Shown here: positions 56,658 through 64,000 of the stretch, one piece after another
How the letters are laid out: each line of letters opens with the position of its first letter
Position numbering within the stretch: position 1 is the stretch's first letter
Assembly (NCBI RefSeq): GCF_019402645.1
Contig: NZ_VKKS01000001.1
Location: forward strand, 1,823,592-1,887,591
Direction of reading: 5' to 3'
Origin: Morganella morganii
GTDB taxonomy: Bacteria > Pseudomonadota > Gammaproteobacteria > Enterobacterales > Enterobacteriaceae
DNA: 64,000 bases
The notes under the pieces: generated by a model
Told to the model about the DNA's origin: nothing
Seen by the model: the letters and a program-made list of their open reading frames with translations, nothing else
The model's database searches: none
Position numbers and translations under genes: made by a program

Positions 56658-56802
56658 TTCGTTCTCTCTTTTGACTTTTAGACTGCCGTAACAGTCAGAT
56701 TTTATTTGAGGAATGCACGGCGTGCTGATCTGCAACAGCATACGCGCATCAGAGACCGCACGCTAACACAATTGTGCGGCCTGATGCGCGTAACAAAAGA
56801 CA

Positions 56803-57003
56803 TCATTCAAATTCGTCGAGCCAGACTAACAAAATTGCTTCTAATACTTTTTCGTTAGATTTTTCCGGTGCATCGTCAAATTCATCCAGTTCGCAAATCC
56901 ACTGATGCATATCAGTGAAGCGCACGGTTTTCGGATCCACATCCGGGTACAGATCATACAGAGCTTCGCCGATTTCACGGCTGTCCTGCCATTTCAGTCC
57001 CAT
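56803..57003 (-). CDS. iscX: IscX (YfhJ) iron-sulfur cluster assembly modulator
   Basis: A 66-residue acidic protein, the same length as E. coli Isc[21 protein letters not shown], the [14 protein letters not shown] segment and the C-terminal acidic [12 protein letters not shown] are characteristic. It binds iron weakly and binds the cysteine desulfurase IscS near the IscU/frataxin site, tuning activity. It is 14 bases after fdx and is the last gene of the isc operon. Confidence 0.96.
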   Translation of the reverse strand: MGLKWQDSREIGEALYDLYPDVDPKTVRFTDMHQWICELDEFDDAPEKSNEKVLEAILLVWLDEFE

Positions 57004-57017
57004 TTCAGGCTCCTTTA

Positions 57018-57353
57018 TCAGTGCTCGCGCGCATGGTTAATGGTGTATTTCGGGATTTCCACCACCAGATCTTCATCCGCGACTTTCGCCTGGCAGCTCA
57101 GGCGGCTTTCCGGCTCCAGCCCCCAGGCTTTGTCCAGCATGTCATCTTCCAGCTCACTGCTCTCTTCAAGGGAGTCAAACCCTTCGCGGACGATACAGTG
57201 GCAGGTGGTGCAGGCACATGATTTCTCACAGGCATGTTCAATTTCGATACCGTTACGCAGGGCAACATCCAGAATTGACTCACCTTCATTTGCGTCGTAT
57301 ACCGCACCTTCAGGGCATAATGACTCATGCGGTAAAAAAACAATTTTAGGCAT
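57018..57353 (-). CDS. fdx: [2Fe-2S] ferredoxin of the ISC system
   Basis: A 111-residue adrenodoxin-type ferredoxin starting at ATG 57353 ([16 protein letters not shown]) with GGGAAG upstream. The four cluster cysteines are in [15 protein letters not shown] (Cys42, 48, 51 by pattern) and LSCQAKV near residue 87. It supplies electrons for cluster assembly on IscU. It is 10 bases after hscA. Confidence 0.97.
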   Translation of the reverse strand: MPKIVFLPHESLCPEGAVYDANEGESILDVALRNGIEIEHACEKSCACTTCHCIVREGFDSLEESSELEDDMLDKAWGLEPESRLSCQAKVADEDLVVEIPKYTINHAREH

Positions 57354-57363
57354 AATCTTCCCG

Positions 57364-59211
57364 TTATATCTCATCCACAGAGTGACCCGTGAGTGCCTTG
57401 CGGACAGAATTGTCCATCCGGCGCGCCGCGAATACCTGTGTTTGCTTGTCCAGTTGTTTAATTGCGTTTTCAATCGCGACAGGAGAGTCGCCTTCAACGC
57501 TCTCAATAAGCACACCGACTGCCGCATCAATGGCAGCATTTTCGTCGTCGCTCAGTAAATTGCCATCCTCTGAAAGCGCCTGCGTCAGGCTCTCCAGCAG
57601 GCGGGCGGCTTCCACTTTTTGTTCCGCCAGGCGGCGGGTGGATAAATCGTTTTCTGCGTTTTCGAGTGAATCTTTGATCATCCCGGCGATGTCAGTATCG
57701 CTCAGGCCGTAAGACGGTTTGATCCGGACGGAGGCCTGCACACCGGTGGATTTCTCCAGTGCGCTGACACTCAGCAGTCCGTCCGCATCCACCTGAAAGG
57801 TGACACGGATATGTGCGTTACCGGCTGCCATCGGCGGGATCCCGCGCAGCGTGAAACGCGCCAGGGAACGGCAGTCGCTGACCATCTCGCGCTCACCCTG
57901 TAACACATGAATGCTCATGGCGGTCTGGCCGTCTTTAAAAGTGGTGAATTCCCGGGCACGGGCCACCGGAATGGTGGTGTTGCGCGGGATCACTTTTTCC
58001 ACCAGGCCGCCCATGGTTTCCAGCCCGAGAGAGAGCGGGATCACATCCAGCAGCAGCATTTCGCTGTCCGGCTTGTTACCGGCAAGAATATCCGCCTGAA
58101 TCGCGGCACCGATAGCAACCACTTTGTCCGGGTCAATCGACGTCAGCGGCTCTTTACTGAAGAATCCGCCGACCAGTTCACGCACCAGCGGCACGCGGGT
58201 TGATCCGCCGACCATCACCACTTCGCGGACTTCATCCTGATCCGTACCCGCATCTTTCAGGGCGCGGCGGCAGGTCATCAGGGTTTTTCTGACCAGCGGA
58301 CGAATAAGATCCTCAAAGGTTTCACGGGTCAGTACACCCTGCCAGCCATCCAGAGTGATGGTGGTTTGTACCGCATCAGACAATGCAATTTTGGCCTCAG
58401 CCGCCGCATTTAGTACTTCGCGGTGCCGCGAATGGCCCTGTGACTGAATGCTGCGCTGTTCATAAATCCAGTCTGCAATCAGGTTATCGAAATCATCACC
58501 ACCAAGCGCGGTATCACCACCGGTGGCCAGCACTTCAAACACACCCCGGCTCAGACGCAGCACAGAGATATCAAAGGTACCGCCGCCGAGGTCATAAACA
58601 GCAATCACGCCTTCCTGAGCGGAATCCAGTCCGTAGGCGATTGCCGCAGCAGTTGGTTCATTCAGCAGACGTAAAACGTGTAATCCGGCAAGACGGGCAG
58701 CATCTTTGGTGCCCTGACGCTGCGCGTCATCAAAATACGCAGGAACCGTAATCACCACGCCATCCAGCTCACCGCCGAGGGTTTCCTGTGCGCGCTGTGC
58801 CAGCACCGATAAGATATCCGCCGAGACACGGACAGGGTCTGTCAGCCCGGCCGCAGTGCGGATGATTGGCAGGCCGTTTTCGCCCGCCTGTAGCTGATAC
58901 GGCAGATCAGGGTAGCGCTGAGTGATATCCGTCAGCGAGCGTCCCATCATGCGTTTGACAGAGATAATGGTATTCTGAGGATCCGTTGCCGCGTTTGCAC
59001 GGGCATCCCAGCCGACCAGGCGGTTATCCGCGCTGTACTGCACGACAGAAGGCAGTAAATAGCGCCCTTCGTGATCGGGCAGAACGTCTGTTTCACCGCT
59101 TCGCACAGTGGCGACCAGTGAATGTGTCGTGCCTAAATCGATACCCGCGGCAAGGCGGCGCTGATGCGGGGCGGGAGCCTGTCCCGGTTCGCTGATTTGT
59201 AACAGTGCCAT
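57364..59211 (-). CDS. hscA: Fe-S assembly Hsp70 chaperone HscA
   Basis: A 615-residue specialised Hsp70 (DnaK type). The ATPase domain starts at [16 protein letters not shown], with [12 protein letters not shown] and [13 protein letters not shown], and the substrate domain follows. It helps release clusters from IscU by binding the LPPVK motif presented there, with HscB as the J-protein. E. coli HscA is 616 residues. The start lies 9 bases after hscB. Confidence 0.97.
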   Translation of the reverse strand: MALLQISEPGQAPAPHQRRLAAGIDLGTTHSLVATVRSGETDVLPDHEGRYLLPSVVQYSADNRLVGWDARANAATDPQNTIISVKRMMGRSLTDITQRYPDLPYQLQAGENGLPIIRTAAGLTDPVRVSADILSVLAQRAQETLGGELDGVVITVPAYFDDAQRQGTKDAARLAGLHVLRLLNEPTAAAIAYGLDSAQEGVIAVYDLGGGTFDISVLRLSRGVFEVLATGGDTALGGDDFDNLIADWIYEQRSIQSQGHSRHREVLNAAAEAKIALSDAVQTTITLDGWQGVLTRETFEDLIRPLVRKTLMTCRRALKDAGTDQDEVREVVMVGGSTRVPLVRELVGGFFSKEPLTSIDPDKVVAIGAAIQADILAGNKPDSEMLLLDVIPLSLGLETMGGLVEKVIPRNTTIPVARAREFTTFKDGQTAMSIHVLQGEREMVSDCRSLARFTLRGIPPMAAGNAHIRVTFQVDADGLLSVSALEKSTGVQASVRIKPSYGLSDTDIAGMIKDSLENAENDLSTRRLAEQKVEAARLLESLTQALSEDGNLLSDDENAAIDAAVGVLIESVEGDSPVAIENAIKQLDKQTQVFAARRMDNSVRKALTGHSVDEI

Positions 59212-59220
59212 ATTCTTCCC

Positions 59221-59739
59221 CTAGAAACTGTCGAACAAACGTTCTTCAATATTTTCAATTTGTTGCGTCAGTTTACTCAAAAATCGTAATTTACGCACGC
59301 TGTCCGCAGCAGCGCTCCAGTCTTCGTCATAAAGCTGACTAACCATCTCTGCCATTCGGGTTTTTGTCATTTTAGTGATATTGGCAGCAAAACCGGCCAG
59401 TGCGTCACTGTCCTGTTTCTGTTCGATGATATCGAGGGCTTCACGCAGCTCCATCTGTTCCATCAGAAATACGGTGTCATGCATCGTGTGCTGTTCATTA
59501 TTGATATCAATATCATGTAACAGCAGCATATATTCCGCACGTTTCAGGGGATGTTTCAGGGACTGATATGCTTCATTGATGGTCGCGGCCATTGTCAGTG
59601 CCTGCGCCTGCTCTTTTGCATCACCGGCGGCAAATCTGTCCGGGTGATACTGACGCTGCAAATCCTGATAACGACCGGCAAGTACCTGTGTGTCAAGGTC
59701 ATAACGCACAGGCAGGCTGAACAAAGAAAAATAGTTCAT
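59221..59739 (-). CDS. hscB: Fe-S assembly co-chaperone HscB
   Basis: A 172-residue J-protein with the start at ATG 59739 (AAGAG upstream). The J-domain has the essential HPD in [10 protein letters not shown], followed by the C-terminal helical IscU-binding domain ([25 protein letters not shown]). It delivers IscU to HscA and stimulates its ATPase. Length and order match E. coli hscB (171). Confidence 0.97.
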   Translation of the reverse strand: MNYFSLFSLPVRYDLDTQVLAGRYQDLQRQYHPDRFAAGDAKEQAQALTMAATINEAYQSLKHPLKRAEYMLLLHDIDINNEQHTMHDTVFLMEQMELREALDIIEQKQDSDALAGFAANITKMTKTRMAEMVSQLYDEDWSAAADSVRKLRFLSKLTQQIENIEERLFDSF

Positions 59740-59768
59740 AATGTACTCTTCGCGGATAAATGGATCAG

Positions 59769-60092
59769 TTAAACGTGAAAACTCTCGCCGCAACCACATT
59801 CGCTGCCGACGTTCGGGTTATTGAATTTAAACCCTTCGTTTAACCCTTCCTTCACGAAATCCACTTCAGTGCCGTCGAGATAAACAATACTTTTACCATC
59901 GATGATCACTTTAACGCCGCGATCTTCAAACACAATGTCATCATCATTAATGACATCGGCAAATTCAAGCACGTAAGCCATACCAGAGCAACCGGAGGTT
60001 CTCACACCTAACCGCAGACCCACTCCTTTACCGCGGTTTTCCAGAAAACTGGTAACCCGGTTTGCCGCACTTTCTGTAAGAGAAACGGACAT
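59769..60092 (-). CDS. iscA: IscA A-type iron-sulfur carrier
   Basis: A 107-residue A-type carrier with the three ligand cysteines in [11 protein letters not shown] (Cys35) and [10 protein letters not shown] (Cys99 and Cys101). It transfers clusters or iron to target proteins. The length equals E. coli IscA. A hairpin lies between iscU and this gene (see 60118-60151). Confidence 0.97.
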   Translation of the reverse strand: MSVSLTESAANRVTSFLENRGKGVGLRLGVRTSGCSGMAYVLEFADVINDDDIVFEDRGVKVIIDGKSIVYLDGTEVDFVKEGLNEGFKFNNPNVGSECGCGESFHV

Positions 60093-60117
60093 TACACACC
60101 TCGCTCTATAAACCAGT

Positions 60118-60151
60118 ATGGCGGATGACCGATGGGATCAGTATCCGCCAT
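60118..60151. other. Hairpin in the iscU-iscA spacer
   Basis: A 9-bp stem (atggcggat/atccgccat) with a 16-base loop lies in the 102-base spacer of the isc transcript. It could stabilise the iscRSU part or reduce read-through to iscA; on the minus strand no T-run follows. Confidence 0.5.
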
Positions 60152-60194
60152 TATTTTATTGTTTTACCTGCTGCACACCGGCAGCGGCGGGCTA

Positions 60195-60581
60195 TTAGTT
60201 GCCCCGGCGTTTACTTTTGTAATCCGCAATTGCTGCTTTAATCGCATCTTCAGCCAGAATAGAGCAGTGAATTTTCACCGGCGGTAATTCCAGTTCTTCC
60301 GCAATCGCGGTATTTTTGATGGCTTCTGCTTCATCCAGGGTTTTCCCTTTCATCCACTCAGTCACCAGTGAGCTTGACGCAATCGCCGAGCCGCAGCCAT
60401 AAGTTTTGAAACGCGCATCTTCAATTACGCCGTTATCGTCAACTTTGATTTGTAACTTCATCACGTCACCACAGGCCGGTGCACCCACCATACCGCTGCC
60501 GACAGTCGGGTCTTCGTTGTCGAATGAACCAACGTTGCGCGGGTTTTCGTAGTGATCGATTACTTTATCGCTATAAGCCAT
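60195..60581 (-). CDS. iscU: IscU iron-sulfur cluster scaffold
   Basis: A 128-residue scaffold, as in E. coli. The cluster cysteines are in GAPACGDVM (Cys37), YGCGSAIASS (Cys63) and KIHCSILAEDA (Cys106), and the HscA recognition motif LPPVK precedes the last. The assembly Asp39 follows Cys37. It lies 25 bases after iscS. Confidence 0.98.
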   Translation of the reverse strand: MAYSDKVIDHYENPRNVGSFDNEDPTVGSGMVGAPACGDVMKLQIKVDDNGVIEDARFKTYGCGSAIASSSLVTEWMKGKTLDEAEAIKNTAIAEELELPPVKIHCSILAEDAIKAAIADYKSKRRGN

Positions 60582-60606
60582 TGTTTATACTCCTGAAACC
60601 GTCTGA

Positions 60607-61821
60607 TTAATGGTGTGACCATTCAATGCTGTTAATATCAACACCTTGCTTATGCATTTCCCACAGCGGGGAAAGATCACGCAGGCGGCCAATTGCGTTA
60701 TGGATAAGTTTGATAGCATAGTCAATCTCTTCCTCAGTCGTGAAACGACCCAGAGAGAAGCGGATTGAGCTGTGCGCCAGTTCGTCAGTCATTCCCAGGG
60801 CACGCAGAACATAAGACGGCTCCAGGCTGGCGGACGTACAGGCAGAACCGGATGATACCGCGAGATCTTTCAGCGCCATCATCAGGGATTCACCTTCAAC
60901 ATAGTTGAAACTGACATTAAGAATATTTGGTGCAGTGTGGTCCGGGCAACCGTTAAGATACGTTTCTTCGATATCTTTGATACCGTTCCACAGACGCAGA
61001 CGCAGTGCTGACAGGCGCTCAGATTCCGCCGCCATCTCTTCTTTGGCAATACGGTAAGCTTCCCCCATACCGGCAATCTGATGCACTGCCAGTGTACCGG
61101 AACGCATACCACGCTCGTGACCACCACCGTGCATCTGTGCTTCAATGCGGATACGCGGTTTACGGCGGACATACAGTGCGCCGATACCCATCGGACCGTA
61201 AATTTTATGGCCGGAGAAGGACATCAGATCCACTTTCAGTTTGCTTAAATCAACCGGCACTTTACCGACGCTCTGGGTTGCATCCACATGGAAAACGATC
61301 CCTTTACTGCGGCACAGTTCACCAATGGCTTCGATATCCTGAATCACACCGATTTCATTATTCACATGCATGACGGAGACTAAAATCGTGTCCTCACGCA
61401 TTGCCGCTTCCAGTTCAGCCAAATCAATCAGGCCATTACGCTGCGGCGCAAGGTAGGTCACTTCAAAATCTTCGCGCTCTAACTGACGGCAGGTATCGAG
61501 TACTGCTTTATGCTCAGTTTTACAGGTAATAATGTGCTTGCCTTTCTTTTCATAGAATTTGGCTGCACCTTTAATCGCCAGGTTGTCAGATTCAGTGGCA
61601 CCGGAGGTGAATACAATTTCACGCGGATCAGCACCAACCAGATCAGCAATCTGATTACGGGCAATATCGACGGCCTCTTCGGCCTGCCAGCCAAAGCGGT
61701 GAGAACGTGACGCCGGGTTGCCGAAGACGCCGTCCATTGTGAGGTATTGCATCATTTTTTCAGCAACACGCGGATCAACCGGGGTGGTTGCTGAGTAATC
61801 TAAATAAATCGGTAATTTCAT
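60607..61821 (-). CDS. iscS: Cysteine desulfurase IscS
   Basis: A 404-residue PLP enzyme, the E. coli length, that takes sulfur from cysteine for iron-sulfur clusters and tRNA thiolation. The PLP lysine is in [10 protein letters not shown] and the catalytic cysteine on the mobile loop is in [28 protein letters not shown] opens it. A small inverted repeat (61848-61862) stands just upstream in the iscR-iscS spacer, near the place where the sRNA RyhB acts in E. coli. Confidence 0.98.
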   Translation of the reverse strand: MKLPIYLDYSATTPVDPRVAEKMMQYLTMDGVFGNPASRSHRFGWQAEEAVDIARNQIADLVGADPREIVFTSGATESDNLAIKGAAKFYEKKGKHIITCKTEHKAVLDTCRQLEREDFEVTYLAPQRNGLIDLAELEAAMREDTILVSVMHVNNEIGVIQDIEAIGELCRSKGIVFHVDATQSVGKVPVDLSKLKVDLMSFSGHKIYGPMGIGALYVRRKPRIRIEAQMHGGGHERGMRSGTLAVHQIAGMGEAYRIAKEEMAAESERLSALRLRLWNGIKDIEETYLNGCPDHTAPNILNVSFNYVEGESLMMALKDLAVSSGSACTSASLEPSYVLRALGMTDELAHSSIRFSLGRFTTEEEIDYAIKLIHNAIGRLRDLSPLWEMHKQGVDINSIEWSHH

Positions 61822-61847
61822 CGCTCAATTGCTCCATGAACTACGGT

Positions 61848-61862
61848 TGCGTTGTTAACGCA
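61848..61862. other. Small hairpin in the iscR-iscS spacer
   Basis: A 6-bp stem (tgcgtt/aacgca) with a 3-base loop lies between iscR and iscS. In E. coli a structure in this spacer protects the iscR part of the mRNA when RyhB directs decay of iscSUA; the same use here is inferred. Confidence 0.5.
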
Positions 61863-61871
61863 GGTTTCTGC

Positions 61872-62363
61872 TTATGCTTGCAGATTGATAATCGTTTCGT
61901 TAATTGCCAGATTATGTGTACGACGTTTATCATCCTGGCGATCAGCAACATCAATCACTTCTTTATGATTTACTAACTCTTCCAGACTGATACTGCTTAA
62001 GAAATCCGTAATACGGTCACTCAGATCACGCCACAGCGTATGTGTCAGACAGCGGTCACCGCCCTGACAGCCTTCCCGGGTTCCCTGACAGCGTGTCGCA
62101 TCAACAGATTCATCGACGGCCGAGATGACCTGAGCAATGAAAATCTCACCGGCACCGCGTGCCAGCAGATACCCCCCACCCGGCCCGCGAACACTGGAAA
62201 CCAGTTCGTTTTTACGCAGACGGGAGAAGAGTTGCTCAAGATAAGAAAGGGAGATACCCTGACGTTCAGAAATGTCAGCCAGTGGTACGGGCCCCTCATG
62301 GGAGTGCAGCGCTACGTCGAGCATAGCGGTTACCGCATAGCGCCCTTTTGATGTCAGTCTCAT
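61872..62363 (-). CDS. iscR: Iron-sulfur-sensing regulator IscR
   Basis: A 163-residue Rrf2-family regulator. The winged helix is at the start ([34 protein letters not shown]), and the [2Fe-2S] cysteines are in [19 protein letters not shown] (Cys92, 98 and 104 by pattern). With a cluster it represses its own operon at type 1 sites; without it, it controls type 2 genes such as suf. Two type 1 sites lie immediately upstream. Confidence 0.97.
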   Translation of the reverse strand: MRLTSKGRYAVTAMLDVALHSHEGPVPLADISERQGISLSYLEQLFSRLRKNELVSSVRGPGGGYLLARGAGEIFIAQVISAVDESVDATRCQGTREGCQGGDRCLTHTLWRDLSDRITDFLSSISLEELVNHKEVIDVADRQDDKRRTHNLAINETIINLQA

Positions 62364-62393
62364 AACCGGATCCCCGTGATAAATGGTGAAGAA

Positions 62394-62422
62394 ATTGTGT
62401 CATTCCTGAGTAATTTAGTCAA
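62394..62422 (-). promoter_or_regulatory. Predicted iscR sigma-70 promoter
   Basis: TTGACT (62417-62422) and CACAAT (62394-62399), read on the minus strand, are spaced by exactly 17 bases. The -35 element lies inside one IscR site, which explains repression by IscR. Confidence 0.75.
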
Positions 62423-62425
62423 CTA
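62402..62425 (-). promoter_or_regulatory. IscR type 1 operator (proximal)
   Basis: On the minus strand it reads ATAGTTGACTAAATTACTCA and on, matching the E. coli iscR promoter sequence and the type 1 consensus ATASYYGACTRWWWYAGTC. Confidence 0.8.
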
Positions 62426-62427
62426 TT

Positions 62428-62451
62428 TAACCCAGTAATTTACTCAACTAT
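62428..62451 (-). promoter_or_regulatory. IscR type 1 operator (distal), overlapping the trmJ stop codon
   Basis: On the minus strand it reads ATAGTTGAGTAAATTACTGG and on, a near copy of the first site 26 bases away. The trmJ stop codon (62448-62450) falls inside it. Confidence 0.75.
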
Positions 62452-63185
62452 TTTTTCGCCCATTTCTCAACAGAAGTCAGGATACCACGCAGGATATTCA
62501 GCTCCTGCATTTCCGGATGCGCGCGGGTAAATAAGCGGCGCAGACGGTTCATAATCTGACCCGGGTGTGCTTTGCGGATAAAACCGGATTCATTCAGTAC
62601 CGATTCAAGATGGGTGTAAAACCGCTCCATATCATCCGCCGGCGGATAGTGTACCTCATCTGTGTCATCATTATTTGCCGGTTCGCTCTCAGTGTGAGAG
62701 GCAAGAAATGCCATCCGGATCTCATAACTGACCAGTTGCACCGCCATCGCCAGATTCAGCGAGCCGTATTCCGGGTTGGTCGGGATATAAAGATGATAAT
62801 TACACTTCTGTAATTCATCGTTGGTCAGCCCGACACGTTCACGGCCGAAAATAACAGCGACCGGTGCGGTCTGTGCAATTTTAACACTTTTTTCTCCGCA
62901 TTCACGCGGTTCGACCATCGGCCACGGCAATGTGCGCGACCGGGCGCTGGTACCGATCACCAGTTCACAGCCGGCAATCGCCTCATCCAGTGTACTGACA
63001 ATCTTTGCATTGCCGATAACATCACTGGCACCGGCGGACAGCGCGATGGCGTGAGAGTCCGGTTGCACCTGCGGATTGACCAGATAAAGATTGGATAACC
63101 CCATTGTTTTCATAGCCCGCGCTGCGGAGCCCATATTGCCTGTATGTGAGGTTTCCACCAGGACGATTCGGATATTTTCGGACAT
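62448..63185 (-). CDS. trmJ: tRNA (cytidine/uridine-2'-O-)-methyltransferase TrmJ
   Basis: A 245-residue SPOUT-class enzyme that methylates the ribose at position 32 of tRNAs. [21 protein letters not shown] is the SPOUT motif 1 and [20 protein letters not shown] plus [19 protein letters not shown] are motifs 2 and 3 that make the knotted SAM site. The C-terminus ends with [28 protein letters not shown]-type text of TrmJ. Length equals that of E. coli TrmJ within one residue. It lies directly upstream of iscR and is divergent from suhB. Confidence 0.96.
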   Translation of the reverse strand: MSENIRIVLVETSHTGNMGSAARAMKTMGLSNLYLVNPQVQPDSHAIALSAGASDVIGNAKIVSTLDEAIAGCELVIGTSARSRTLPWPMVEPRECGEKSVKIAQTAPVAVIFGRERVGLTNDELQKCNYHLYIPTNPEYGSLNLAMAVQLVSYEIRMAFLASHTESEPANNDDTDEVHYPPADDMERFYTHLESVLNESGFIRKAHPGQIMNRLRRLFTRAHPEMQELNILRGILTSVEKWAKK

Positions 63186-63250
63186 AACACACTTTATCTG
63201 AGAAATTATCGCAATATCTTAACACAAGAATAGTCAGATTGACGATCACC

Positions 63251-63259
63251 TGTTATACT
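63251..63259 (+). promoter_or_regulatory. Extended -10 element of the suhB promoter
   Basis: TGTTATACT is a TG-extended -10 box about 45 bases before the suhB ATG. No good -35 stands at 16-18 bases, which is acceptable for an extended -10 promoter. Confidence 0.5.
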
Positions 63260-63304
63260 CTGCCGCGTTTATTTTCGTTCTTTAACATCCCGGTGGACAA
63301 CCCC

Positions 63305-64000
63305 ATGCATCCGATGCTTACCATCGCCATACGTGCTGCACGTAAGGCCGGCAACCTGATTGCCAAACACTATGAAATGCCTGACACTGTTGAGACAACT
63401 CAGAAAGGTTCCAATGACTTTGTAACCAACGTGGATCGCGAAGCCGAGCAGATGATTATTGAAATCATCCGTAAATCTTATCCGAAGCACACCGTTATCT
63501 CCGAAGAGTGCGGTGAATTAATCGGTGAAGAACATGATATGCAATGGGTGATTGATCCCCTGGATGGCACCACCAACTTCGTCAAACGTCTCCCGCACTT
63601 CGCTGTTTCTATCGCATTCCGTATCAAAGGCCGTACTGAAGTGGCTGTTGTTTACGATCCGATGCGTAACGAATTATTCTCTGCGGTCCGTGGTCAGGGC
63701 GCACAGTTAAACGGCTACCGTCTGCGCGGTGCAACTGCCCGTGATCTCGACGGCGCGGTACTGGCAACCGGCTTCCCGTTCAAAGCCAAACAGCATGCTG
63801 ATACCTATATCAAAATGGTCGGTAAACTGTTTACCCGCTGTGCAGACTTCCGCCGTACCGGCTCTGCCGCACTGGATCTGGCTTATCTCGCCGCCGGCCG
63901 TGTGGACGGTTTCTTTGAAATCGGTCTGAAACCATGGGATTTCCTCGGTGGTGAACTGCTGGTCCGTGAAGCGGGCGGTATCGTCACTGACTTCACCGGT
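63305..64000 (+). CDS. suhB: Inositol-1-monophosphatase / SuhB, N-terminal part
   Basis: The gene starts at ATG 63305 and runs off the end of the window (232 codons visible, of about 267). The metal-binding motifs of the inositol monophosphatase family are present: ISEECGE (E), WVIDPLDGTTNFV (DPLDGT), and KPWDFLGGELLVREAGG near the end, where the usual AAGE is LGGE. SuhB in E. coli also acts outside catalysis as part of the NusA/NusB antitermination complex on rRNA operons. It is divergent from trmJ, as in E. coli. Confidence 0.96.
   Translation, partial: MHPMLTIAIRAARKAGNLIAKHYEMPDTVETTQKGSNDFVTNVDREAEQMIIEIIRKSYPKHTVISEECGELIGEEHDMQWVIDPLDGTTNFVKRLPHFAVSIAFRIKGRTEVAVVYDPMRNELFSAVRGQGAQLNGYRLRGATARDLDGAVLATGFPFKAKQHADTYIKMVGKLFTRCADFRRTGSAALDLAYLAAGRVDGFFEIGLKPWDFLGGELLVREAGGIVTDFTG

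Overview
The window reads as chromosomal DNA of a gammaproteobacterium of the order Enterobacterales, most likely family Morganellaceae and probably Morganella. The basis is the enterobacterial gene order of two large blocks (cysPTWAM-yfeX-yfeY-ypeA-hemF and der-bamB-yfgM-hisS-ispG-rodZ-rlmN-ndk-pbpC-yfhM-sseB-pepB-isc-trmJ-suhB) together with a G+C content that looks to be near or slightly above 50%, too high for Proteus or Providencia. The genus is an inference from gene order and composition; no database was searched.

Layout. 1-4 kb: the end of a POT peptide transporter, an AraC-type regulator, a CsaA-like tRNA-binding protein, an orphan FecR-like protein with a possible Fur site upstream, and a LysE/RhtB exporter. 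4-24.4 kb: one unbroken run of 18 genes on the minus strand encoding a complete type VI secretion system (T6SS): tssA-hcp-tssB-tssC-(second tssC-like)-tssE-tssF-tssG-clpV-fha-tssJ-tssK-tssL-tssM-vgrG-(183-aa protein)-PAAR-(308-aa orphan). 24.4-27 kb: small accessory genes (YkgJ-type Cys-cluster protein, YdcY-like protein, phospholipid-methyltransferase-like enzyme) and a decayed YjaB-like acetyltransferase. 27-36.9 kb: the cysPTWAM sulfate/thiosulfate uptake operon, a small His/Cys-rich protein, yfeX/yfeY, a YgiW/YdeI-type OB-fold protein, ypeA, hemF and a protealysin-like M4 protease. 37-64 kb: the conserved housekeeping block for ribosome assembly, outer-membrane assembly, isoprenoid synthesis, rRNA/tRNA modification, the PbpC/alpha-2-macroglobulin pair and iron-sulfur cluster assembly, ending in a partial suhB.

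How it fits together. The T6SS genes are tightly packed, many with ATGA-type overlaps, and a single transcript starting upstream of tssA is likely. The set holds every part of a working apparatus: baseplate (E, F, G, K, VgrG), membrane complex (J, L, M), sheath (B, C), tube (Hcp), cap (A), disassembly ATPase (H) and spike tip (PAAR). It is a divergent version: ClpV lacks the coiled-coil middle domain, TssG lacks its usual N-terminal third, TssM lacks a Walker A motif, and there is a second TssC-like subunit. The operon ends in a 308-aa protein I cannot assign. Its position after PAAR makes it the best candidate in the window for a new secreted cargo, and no recognisable immunity gene accompanies it.

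The isc operon (iscRSUA-hscBA-fdx-iscX) has two clear tandem IscR-type operators over its promoter. Several genes are shortened relative to familiar homologues: sseB (C-terminal domain only), a PilF-like lipoprotein with a single TPR-like unit, and cysM (short C-terminus). These look like lineage-specific reduction.
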